Under the pieces are notes generated by a model. It was not told the origin of the DNA, did not search any database, and was given only the letters and a program-made list of their open reading frames with translations. Both the position numbers and the translations under genes were made by a program. This document shows, one piece after another, positions 1-5,663 of a stretch of 5,663 nt of DNA (the first letter of the stretch is position 1; every line of letters begins with the position of its first letter). Source of the DNA: Planctomycetota bacterium (lineage in GTDB: Bacteria > Planctomycetota > PUPC01 > JACPCR01); assembly GCA_030740295.1 (NCBI GenBank), contig JASLXP010001266.1, forward strand, positions 1 through 5,663, given 5' to 3'.

Positions 1-585
1 GACATGCGTTTCGATGACGGCGATATCTTTCTTCAGCAAATGAAGGGCTGGTTTAATGAACACATGCCCGAAGTGAACACGGTCCTCAAGAGGAAGTCCG
101 GCGTTTACACCCAGGACGATGATGCGCTGATCGGGGAATTGAAAGAGAAAAGCGACGCCGCGGTCGTCGCCATCGGCCATTGAAGTACCTGCGCGCCGGC
201 GGTCGCCGGCTATTGTCTGATGCTGGAAATCCAGCACGGAATCCCCACCGCTTCGATACAGACCGATGCCTTCGAGACAGCCGTCAAGCAATCGGCTTTT
301 GCGAACGGCCTTCCTGACCAGCGATTCGTTTTTGTGCCTCAGCCCGTCATGGGCAAGCCGCCGGCCGAGCTCAGGGCATACGTCGATGGTGACGATCCGG
401 TAACCGGCCGGGCGGTCATGGTGGAAGTGGTCGAAGCGCTTACCGGCCCGTTGACTGATGAGGAGAACCATGAGCATTTGGGCAGACTGCTTTATTCGTG
501 CTGCGATTGGCCGATTCCAGGTGGGGGGAGCGTCCCCATTGCCAGGAAACGGCCACAGATCTGTGGCCTCCGAAAGAGGGTATAG
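1..585 (+). CDS. UGSC-family selenoprotein (5' partial, in-frame TGA read as selenocysteine)
   Basis: The frame is open from the window edge to TAG at 583-585, apart from one TGA at codon 61, and codes for 194 residues if that codon is selenocysteine. Sequence before and after the TGA reads as one continuous domain. It has a hydrophobic strand, AAVVAIGH (53-60), then U61-S-T-C64, a helix with LE followed by GIPTASIQTDAF, and a VFVPQPVMGKPPAEL strand/loop. From memory this is the layout of the UGSC (seleno)protein family, in which a UxxC or CxxC redox motif follows a V-x-G-x-G-type strand. The exact reaction of the family is not known to me; thiol/selenol redox chemistry is inferred from the motif. 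No signal peptide is visible, but the N-terminus is missing. Family-like sequence ends near residue 155 (LTGPLTDEE). The tail (160-194) carries a vicinal Cys pair (C167, C168) and runs over inverted repeats, so it may not be native. The alternative is a short ORF ending at 183 plus a separate gene starting at ATG 220; I consider this unlikely because the domain would be cut at its active site. Confidence 0.8.
181..183 (+). other. Candidate selenocysteine (UGA) codon
   Basis: This TGA is in frame with both the upstream coding sequence (1-180) and the downstream ORF (to 585). The 12 codons between it and the first downstream ATG (220) are open and encode STCAPAVAGYCL, which supplies the second redox cysteine and the following helix. 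The residue sits at the U/C position of a UxxC redox motif. In relatives of the family that position is Cys or Sec. A SECIS-like hairpin follows at the right distance. ATG 220 has no convincing Shine-Dalgarno sequence just upstream, which argues against a restart there. Confidence 0.8.
195..210 (+). promoter_or_regulatory. Bacterial SECIS-like hairpin
   Basis: Positions 195-200 (GCCGGC) pair perfectly with 205-210 (GCCGGC) around a four-base loop, GGTC (201-204). The loop begins 17 bases after the UGA. Bacterial SECIS elements lie inside the coding region just after the UGA and have a short apical loop with G at one of its first positions. The E. coli fdhF element, as I recall it, also shows GGUC in its apical loop at a similar distance. 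I do not see an obvious bulged U or a long lower stem, but these are not conserved in all bacterial elements. The expected role is to bind SelB with Sec-tRNA and direct decoding of the UGA at 181. Confidence 0.65.
525..537 (+). repeat. Short inverted repeat GGGGA-GCG-TCCCC
   Basis: GGGGA (525-529) and TCCCC (533-537) are perfect inverted copies around a three-base spacer, within a G-rich run. On the minus strand it reads GGGGACGCTCCCC. From memory, this resembles the compact GGGGAC...TCCCC hairpins found in REP-type repeats linked to Y1/IS200-like transposases in several bacterial phyla. No transposase is present in the window, so that link is only suggestive. It lies inside the tail of the selenoprotein frame. 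Confidence 0.5.
551..568 (+). repeat. Perfect 18-bp palindrome
   Basis: GGCCACAGATCTGTGGCC is identical to its reverse complement over all 18 bases. In RNA it could form a 7-bp stem with a GATC loop (551-557 pairing with 562-568). It begins 13 bases after the GGGGA/TCCCC repeat and ends 15 bases before the TAG that closes the selenoprotein frame. No T-run follows, so it is not a canonical intrinsic terminator. It could be part of a repeat element, an operator for a dimeric regulator, or the end of an insertion. The palindrome itself is certain; its role is not. Confidence 0.6.
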
Positions 586-686
586 ACCACGCCCCAGTTG
601 ATCTGCGCCACACGGGACCCAGAATGGATCGGCGAGGATGGCCATGAAAGACTCTTCCCTTTGCCCGGCGAGGTCCAGGAAAAATC

Positions 687-1718
687 ATGATGAAGCGCGC
701 ACCGTTTGAGTTGGGCCCCATTCGACCGGTCGATGAGGGCGACAGCCTGCTGATCCGCACCACCCGCGGGTGCCCGTGGAACCGGTGCGAGTTCTGCGTT
801 AACTTCGAGGACATGCAGTTTTCCATGCGGTCCGTTGACGACATCAAGAAGGACATCGTTGCGGCTGCCGAGTACTACGGGGGCCATCCGTTCCGTTCGT
901 GTTTCCTGCAGGACGGCGACAGCTTCATCATGAAAACGAAGGACCTTCTAGAGGTCCTTACCTTCCTGAAGCAACACTTCCCTTCTCTCGAACGAGTGTC
1001 CAGCTACGGCCGTGCTTATACCATGATCAGGAAGGGCCCTCAGGAAATCCAGGACATCCACGACGCGGGACTCACGCTGCTCTACTGCGGCATGGAATCG
1101 GGCTCAGACAAGGTGCTCAAGAACGTAAGGAAAGGAGTCCTTTCCGCGGACATCATCAAGTCCGCGCAGATGGCAAAGTCAGCGGGGATGGGAATATCCG
1201 AATTCATCATTCTCGGGCTGGGAGGTACCGCACTGTGGGAGGAGCACGCGACGGAGACGGCTCGGGTACTGAACGAAATCAACCCCGATGCCATCCGGGT
1301 CCTGACCATAGGCGTGAAGCATGGCTCGGGGCTTGAGAGGCAGATGGAGGAAGGGACCTACAAACTGCAGACAGAGAAGAACATCATCGAGGAACAGCGC
1401 CTCTTGATCGAAAGTCTTGACGGCATCACCAGCTACTACGTCAACCATCACGGCGTTGACCTGCTCATGGAGGCTCGAGGCCAGTTCCCGAAGGACAAGC
1501 CACGGCTGCTGGCCATCATGGACCGGTACCTCAATATGCCGGAGGACGAGCGGACCAACTACACGCTCGGGAAACGGCTGGGGTACTACCATTGCATGGA
1601 TGATATGGAGAAGCAGGCAGTGAAGACCGAGGTCGAAGCGAAGGTCAGGGAGGTGCAGGAGGCGTACCCCGACCAACTGGAGGAGATATTCCATCACCTG
1701 CGGGAGAGAGTGGTCTAG
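687..1718 (+). CDS. Radical SAM protein (C-x4-C-x2-C cluster motif), function unknown
   Basis: The 343-residue product has a radical SAM core. TRGCPWNRCEFC places cysteines at 29, 34 and 37 to bind the [4Fe-4S] cluster that cleaves S-adenosylmethionine. The first two are separated by four residues rather than the usual three. Further core elements are FLQDGDSF after the cluster loop, the YCGMESGS motif (133-140) typical of SAM-ribose contact, and the strand-turn EFIILGLGG (172-180). The C-terminal region, with SSY-like, YYVNHHGVDLLMEARG and LGKRLGYY segments, looks like a conserved family-specific domain. From memory, close relatives are annotated only as radical SAM proteins, mainly in anaerobes, and the substrate is unknown. 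The start is ATG 687, with AGGA at 677-680 six bases upstream; ATG 690 is also possible. The frame is closed upstream by TGA at 645-647. It lies 101 bases after the selenoprotein stop and may be cotranscribed with it. The protein looks cytoplasmic. Confidence 0.9.
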   Translation: MMKRAPFELGPIRPVDEGDSLLIRTTRGCPWNRCEFCVNFEDMQFSMRSVDDIKKDIVAAAEYYGGHPFRSCFLQDGDSFIMKTKDLLEVLTFLKQHFPSLERVSSYGRAYTMIRKGPQEIQDIHDAGLTLLYCGMESGSDKVLKNVRKGVLSADIIKSAQMAKSAGMGISEFIILGLGGTALWEEHATETARVLNEINPDAIRVLTIGVKHGSGLERQMEEGTYKLQTEKNIIEEQRLLIESLDGITSYYVNHHGVDLLMEARGQFPKDKPRLLAIMDRYLNMPEDERTNYTLGKRLGYYHCMDDMEKQAVKTEVEAKVREVQEAYPDQLEEIFHHLRERVV

Positions 1719-1723
1719 CCTCG

Positions 1724-1737
1724 CGAGGTGGACCTCG
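1724..1737 (+). terminator. Weak GC hairpin after the radical SAM gene
   Basis: CGAGG (1724-1728) pairs with CCTCG (1733-1737) around TGGA, six bases after the stop codon. An overlapping palindrome, CCTCGCGAGG (1719-1728), competes with it. No T-run follows, so this is a poor intrinsic terminator. It may only mark the 3' end of the transcript. The rest of the gap up to 1821 shows no promoter I can defend. Confidence 0.25.
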
Positions 1738-1821
1738 ATCGGATCATCTCTCGGCTTGATCTCCCCTGCTCATCCTTCAATTGCTCTGCAATCTTAAAAT
1801 GGTAAACACCACGGGCCTCAA

Positions 1822-4785
1822 ATGATCACACTCGCTCTACTGCTCAGTTTGGTTCCATCAGGTCGTGCGGAGTACATCCGCAACGGAGAATTCGAGGCCG
1901 CTGAACTTGGTCCGTGGAGAATTCAGAAGTGGAGCGGCGAGTGTTCCATCAGGCTTGATTCCGGATTCGTTCAGAGCGGCGGTCGTTCCGTTGCATTCGA
2001 ATCCAGCGCGAGGTGCAAAATCGCACTGAAGCAGGACCTGGGAAAACTGCCTGCAGGGAGCTATTCACTTAAGGGATATGTTCGTGCCATAAATCTGCGT
2101 GCCGGCCGATGGAAGCGGACCTTTCTGATTGGCCTTGAGACTCCGCAGAAGGAACTGTTCCTGGACAATCTTCCCGCAGGCACTTACGGATGGAAGCCAT
2201 TCGAACGACACTACAAACTTGATCAACCTATCGACGCCAGGCTTTACCTTTACCTGTTCGGTCCCGGAAGAATCTGGCTCGACAGCCTGCGTTTCGAGCG
2301 CAATGAGAAAAGTGTAGCCGGCAAAGGAGTCGCAATGGGCGATGAGAAGGGAACGCTCGCTCGTGACATCGCGGCCAGCAAAGGCGACGTCCGTTGTCCG
2401 CATTGCCGTGGTGGTCACGAAAGGGATGTGCGGAATTGTCGTTTTTGCGGATTCGACATTGCCTCGGCCAGGATGGCGGATGAGGAGTTTAAGCTGATCA
2501 GCAGCGGGCACGAAATCGTCGGGCCGGACCTCCTTCGGAATGGGAGTTTTGATGAAAAAGGAAGGGGAACGAATTGTCCCTTCGTTGGTTGGGCAGCTCG
2601 TTCGATGCTCGGTGGGAAGCACTCTTTCGAACTCGCGCCGGGCCGCACTGGAATGGCGGCGAAGATCACAGCCGGCAAAGCCGGTCGGGGCGATATTCAC
2701 AACCTTCAGGATGTCGTCATCAAAGCCGGAAGCATCCTCAGATTCCGATTCTGGGCGAAAGCAGAAAAACTGAACGGTGGCGTATCGGTGTGGTTCGAAG
2801 GTGATCCAGGTGAGGGCTGGCACAAGATCAATGTGGACAGCAGTGCAAAGGACTGGACGCTTTTCGAGACCCGTGTCCGAGTCCCTGAAGGAAAGAACGG
2901 ACAGACCAAACCTGCGATTCAATTCTGGTTCTATAACTGGGGCACCGGTTCCATTCTGTTCGACGACATCAGCGCCGCGGTGGTCCGGCCTGATCCCGGT
3001 GGCGCGGTAAAGGACGAACTACGCCGACTACTGCGACTCGTGAGGGAAGGCATTGGTTTAACGGATTCGCCTCCCGAATCTATGAAGGCATGCAAAGACA
3101 TCGAAGCAGCGCTGCTTGATGCGCTCAAAGATCCGCGGAACGCAGATACCAAATCATTGAAGCAGGGAGCTCTTTCTGCCCTCAGCGGCCGGCAACGCGG
3201 AGACGGGACATTTGTTCTAGGCGTCACGCACAGTGTGGAGAAAGTCTTTCTCGACGAGCCTTTCCAGGGCAGCATTGCGCAGTCGATGCACATTACGCTG
3301 GCACAGAATGAATCTGAAGCCGCGCAGTTGGTGGTGCTTTCCGCAGACAGACCACTGAACAATGTCCGCGTTTCCCTCAGCGGGGATCTGAAGTCGCAGG
3401 AGACCGGGGCTGCCTTCCCATCGGAACAGGTGCGCATCAGTCTGATCGGTTATGTGGATACGACCGCGGGTAAACGTCCTTACCAGTCGAAGAAGCTCGG
3501 CTGGTGGCCGGATCCGCTGCTGCCGAATGCCGCTTTCGATGTGAAAGCGGGCGAAGCCCAGCCGCTCCTTGTGACGGTCACGGCCCGTGGAGACACGAAG
3601 CCTGGCCCATACTCAGGCAAGATCTCAGTGACTGCCAACTCATCGAAGATCGAAATACCATTCCATGTGGAGGTACTTCCTTTCGCTCTGCCTCAACGGC
3701 GCACTTATACGTCCTTTGCTTTTGGATGCTCTCCGAAACTCGTGGCCCGGCATTATGGAAGCGACCCAGACCAGAAGATCATGAAGCGTTTCGTCATCAA
3801 GGCATGCAAACGCGGCCTTCCTCCGACCGATCTTCTTAACGGCTGGGCGTGGGCCAGGCCGAAGCCTCCGAAGCTGGCGGGAGGGGGATATGATTTTTCC
3901 GAGCTCGACCGATGGATCGACATCTTCAAGCAACATGGCCTGTCGCGCTTTCCAATGGCCATAGTGCCGCGATTCAAAAAGTGGGGCGGCGGGGACTACA
4001 CGAAGAAATGGAAAACAGACTTCGCCGATTTCCTCAGGGCTTACGCCGATCACCTCAAGCACAGGGGCATCCTGGAGAAGGCCATCATTTACAACATCGA
4101 TGAAGCTGCCAGGTCAAAAGGCGAATGGGATATCTGCAAGGCCCTATACAAGCTGTGCAAGCAAGCCGTGCCTGGCGTCCCCGTCGTGCAATGCCTCAAC
4201 GAGCCCAGTGGCGTGAAGGCGATTTCCGGGCATGCCAACATCTGGGATCTGTATTACGGCCAGTACGAGAGGGCCGGCGGCCCGGATCAGCTTAAGGCGG
4301 GGAGCGAAATCATTCTTTCAGTCTGCATCTACCCGAGCGTGCATCCGAACCTCTTCATCGAGTATCCACTTCTCGATGCTCGCATCCTTCCCTGGATCGG
4401 CTTCCGCGTCGGCGCAAAAGGCTTCGAATACTGGGACATGTTTCAGTGGGGCGAAAACATCGGAAAGCGCGACTGGGTCAAGAACGGAGACGGGACACGG
4501 ACTGCATGGAAACTCCGGAAACCGCATGGCGACGGCCTCCTCATGTACCCTGGCCCTGACGGGATGCCGCTCTCCAGCCTCCGTCTGGAGTCTTTTCGAG
4601 ACGGTCTTGAAGACTACGAGTACCTGCACCTGTTGTCCGGGATCAGTAAGACCGATCCGGTCGCGGCGTCCCTGGTGAAAGAGGCCAGAGAAGTCATCGT
4701 CACCGGCGTAACAGGCCATGTGAAGGAGCCATCGAAACTCCTGGACCTGCGACGTCGGATCGGCAAAAAGCTGTCTGAGCGATAA
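1822..4785 (+). CDS. Secreted GH123-like glycosidase with DUF4091 domain and two jelly-roll modules
   Basis: The product has 987 residues. It has a short signal peptide (hydrophobic ITLALLLSLV, probable cleavage after GRA at residue 16), so it is probably exported. A carbohydrate-binding-type jelly roll follows (about 17-160, starting YIRNGEFE). Then comes a zinc-ribbon-like motif, C192-x2-C195-x10-C206-x2-C209. A second jelly roll (about 236-388, LLRNGSFD to SILFDDIS) and a helical linker (about 390-455) follow. A beta-sandwich (about 463-625) precedes a TIM-barrel region. IIYNIDEA holds an adjacent D760-E761 pair, matching the Asp-Glu pair used in substrate-assisted catalysis by GH123 beta-N-acetylgalactosaminidases. 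The barrel continues through GFEYWDMFQWGEN and ends in the DUF4091 signature, RLESFRDGLEDYEYL (about 920-937). Hydrolysis of N-acetylhexosamine-containing glycans is inferred; the substrate is not established. ATG 1822 is the only plausible start, because TAA closes the frame at 1795-1797. There is no clear Shine-Dalgarno sequence. Confidence 0.88.
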   Translation: MITLALLLSLVPSGRAEYIRNGEFEAAELGPWRIQKWSGECSIRLDSGFVQSGGRSVAFESSARCKIALKQDLGKLPAGSYSLKGYVRAINLRAGRWKRTFLIGLETPQKELFLDNLPAGTYGWKPFERHYKLDQPIDARLYLYLFGPGRIWLDSLRFERNEKSVAGKGVAMGDEKGTLARDIAASKGDVRCPHCRGGHERDVRNCRFCGFDIASARMADEEFKLISSGHEIVGPDLLRNGSFDEKGRGTNCPFVGWAARSMLGGKHSFELAPGRTGMAAKITAGKAGRGDIHNLQDVVIKAGSILRFRFWAKAEKLNGGVSVWFEGDPGEGWHKINVDSSAKDWTLFETRVRVPEGKNGQTKPAIQFWFYNWGTGSILFDDISAAVVRPDPGGAVKDELRRLLRLVREGIGLTDSPPESMKACKDIEAALLDALKDPRNADTKSLKQGALSALSGRQRGDGTFVLGVTHSVEKVFLDEPFQGSIAQSMHITLAQNESEAAQLVVLSADRPLNNVRVSLSGDLKSQETGAAFPSEQVRISLIGYVDTTAGKRPYQSKKLGWWPDPLLPNAAFDVKAGEAQPLLVTVTARGDTKPGPYSGKISVTANSSKIEIPFHVEVLPFALPQRRTYTSFAFGCSPKLVARHYGSDPDQKIMKRFVIKACKRGLPPTDLLNGWAWARPKPPKLAGGGYDFSELDRWIDIFKQHGLSRFPMAIVPRFKKWGGGDYTKKWKTDFADFLRAYADHLKHRGILEKAIIYNIDEAARSKGEWDICKALYKLCKQAVPGVPVVQCLNEPSGVKAISGHANIWDLYYGQYERAGGPDQLKAGSEIILSVCIYPSVHPNLFIEYPLLDARILPWIGFRVGAKGFEYWDMFQWGENIGKRDWVKNGDGTRTAWKLRKPHGDGLLMYPGPDGMPLSSLRLESFRDGLEDYEYLHLLSGISKTDPVAASLVKEAREVIVTGVTGHVKEPSKLLDLRRRIGKKLSER

Positions 4786-4799
4786 AGCAGAACCAAAGC

Positions 4800-4824
4800 A
4801 GTTCACAGCTACTCGGTGTGAACT
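4800..4824 (+). terminator. 8-bp perfect hairpin between the two secreted-protein genes
   Basis: AGTTCACA (4800-4807) and TGTGAACT (4817-4824) are perfect inverted copies around a nine-base loop. It lies 14 bases after the glycosidase stop codon and 26 bases before the next start. It is followed by CCCCGC rather than a T-run, so classic intrinsic termination is doubtful. It could be an operator-like site, an mRNA-processing or stabilising hairpin between two cotranscribed genes, or an attenuator. Confidence 0.4.
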
Positions 4825-4850
4825 CCCCGCAGAAGAAGAGTAACCGTGTC

Positions 4851-5663
4851 ATGAGTCACATCAGATGTTCCGGCGGCAGCATTCTGCGTCGGGGCCTTCT
4901 TCTCTTCCTTGTCACGCAGCATGGCCTGCCGGCACAGGTGAGGGACGAACAAAAGGTATCAGGTGAACGGCTGGGGAATATGAAGGCCAGCACTCCACCG
5001 GAAGTTGTCAATGAAGTGTGGGAGCAGTTCTGTCTGGCGCACTTCGGGGCAGAGAAAGAACCGATGGTCTACGAATTCTATGGCAGGGAACTCGCCGTCA
5101 TCGATGAAGGAACCTGGCTGCACGCGTCTGAGACTTCAGCCTGCATTGCGTGGGAGACCAATCTGCCGGCAAGAGCGCACGTGGAGTACGGACTGACGCC
5201 CGATTGCAGCGAGAAGACGCATCCCGGAAGGAGGCCCTTCTACGTTCATGTTCACTACCTGACCGACCTGAAGCCAAAGGCCCAATATCACTACCGAATA
5301 GTCTCTGTGGATGAGCGTGGTAATCGACTTGCCTCACAGACCCGGACGTTCAAGACGATCGCGCTGGCGGCGGCGGTGCACGTTCCTGGCGACCTGGATG
5401 GCCCTCCTTACATCCTGGACCGGCCGGGAGCGACTTACGTCGTTACTGAAGACATCACGGCAGACGGCACAGCGATTGAGATCGGCGCGGCAAACATCGC
5501 CTTAGACCTGAACGGCCACTCCATCACTTATCACAACAAGGACATTCCTGCAGAAACATTCACCGACAAGTGGATGAGTTATGTTCACAAGGGCGCGGTG
5601 GGAATCAAGAACTTCGGCCATTCAGGGCTCAAGCTCCTGAATGGTGTTATCAGGCAGGGGGCC
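4851..5663 (+). CDS. Secreted FN3-like plus parallel beta-helix protein (3' partial)
   Basis: The frame starts at ATG 4851 and is open to the window edge (271 codons), so the gene is cut off at its 3' end. The N-terminus looks like a signal peptide: Arg residues at 5, 13 and 14, the hydrophobic stretch GLLLFLV, and probable cleavage after LPA at residue 28. Residues about 86-169 form a fibronectin-III or purple-acid-phosphatase-N-like sandwich, with TWLHASETSACIAWETN, ARAHVEYGLT, and YLTDLKPKAQYHYRIVSVD ending in TRTFKT. From about 176 the sequence has the pattern of a right-handed parallel beta-helix: YVVTEDITADGTAIEIG, NIALDLNGHSITY and GIKNFGHSGLKLLNGVIRQG. That fold occurs in pectate-lyase-like polysaccharide lyases and surface proteins; catalytic residues would lie beyond the window. 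An AGAAGAAGAG purine run (4831-4840) lies ten bases before the ATG and could act as a ribosome site. It lies 65 bases downstream of the glycosidase gene on the same strand, suggesting joint expression. Confidence 0.82.
   Translation, partial: MSHIRCSGGSILRRGLLLFLVTQHGLPAQVRDEQKVSGERLGNMKASTPPEVVNEVWEQFCLAHFGAEKEPMVYEFYGRELAVIDEGTWLHASETSACIAWETNLPARAHVEYGLTPDCSEKTHPGRRPFYVHVHYLTDLKPKAQYHYRIVSVDERGNRLASQTRTFKTIALAAAVHVPGDLDGPPYILDRPGATYVVTEDITADGTAIEIGAANIALDLNGHSITYHNKDIPAETFTDKWMSYVHKGAVGIKNFGHSGLKLLNGVIRQGA

Noticed and set aside
220..585. Stand-alone 121-residue gene starting at ATG 220
   Set aside because: It starts in the middle of a helix of a continuous domain, has no convincing ribosome-binding site, and would exclude the redox motif. 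The upstream frame joins it across the UGA.
583..585. Pyrrolysine or other readthrough of TAG
   Set aside because: The sequence beyond has no recognisable family similarity, no other pyrrolysine evidence is present, and the tail before it already looks non-native.
644..709. Small ORF of 21 codons overlapping the radical SAM start
   Set aside because: It is short, has no recognisable product, and overlaps a gene with a better start and ribosome-binding site.
440..887. Two overlapping minus-strand ORFs of 131-138 codons
   Set aside because: They lie antisense to the selenoprotein tail and the radical SAM start, have low-complexity Pro/Ser/Arg-rich products, and show no recognisable domain.
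1799..1825. Eight-residue leader ORF (ATG 1799 to TGA 1823-1825) overlapping the glycosidase start as ATGA
   Set aside because: There is no ribosome-binding site and no attenuator-like codon run; such short ORFs arise often by chance.
2065..2922. Minus-strand 285-codon ORF
   Set aside because: It is fully antisense to the well-supported glycosidase gene, and its product has no recognisable motif. It is a shadow of GC-biased coding sequence.
1..5663. CRISPR arrays, tRNA or rRNA genes, complete insertion sequences
   Set aside because: I saw no regularly spaced direct repeats, no tRNA-like cloverleaf or rRNA signature, and no transposase on reading the window.

Overview
The window holds four protein-coding genes, all on the + strand, with short intergenic gaps. 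The first gene lacks its 5' end and the last lacks its 3' end. The sequence is moderately GC-rich. A large secreted DUF4091/GH123-type glycosidase followed by a secreted FN3 plus beta-helix protein is typical of polysaccharide-degrading bacteria of the PVC/Planctomycetota-Lentisphaerota kind or similar uncultured phyla. The radical SAM family and the likely selenoprotein also fit an anaerobic, metagenome-type bacterium. This taxonomic reading is inference from gene content only.

Layout. (i) 1-585: the 3' part of a UGSC-family (seleno)protein gene. The reading frame is interrupted only by a TGA at 181-183, which sits exactly at the family's redox-motif position (U-S-T-C). A hairpin with a GGTC apical loop starts 12 bases after that TGA, as expected of a bacterial SECIS, so I read the TGA as selenocysteine. 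(ii) About 510-585: the end of that frame runs through two compact inverted repeats, including a perfect 18-bp palindrome. This part looks more like a repeat or mobile insertion than family sequence. (iii) 687-1718: a radical SAM protein with an unusual C-x4-C-x2-C cluster motif. (iv) 1822-4785: a 987-residue secreted GH123-like/DUF4091 enzyme with two jelly-roll modules and a four-cysteine zinc-ribbon-like motif between them. (v) 4851-5663: the start of a secreted protein with an FN3/purple-acid-phosphatase-N-like domain followed by a parallel beta-helix. This gene has no stop codon in the window.

Functionally there seem to be two modules. The selenoprotein and the radical SAM protein are cytoplasmic redox or radical-chemistry proteins and may share a transcript. 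The two secreted proteins probably act on external glycans. Nothing in the sequence directly links the two modules beyond shared strand and proximity. The strongest observation is the in-frame UGA with its SECIS-like hairpin: a standard gene caller would truncate this gene or split it in two.
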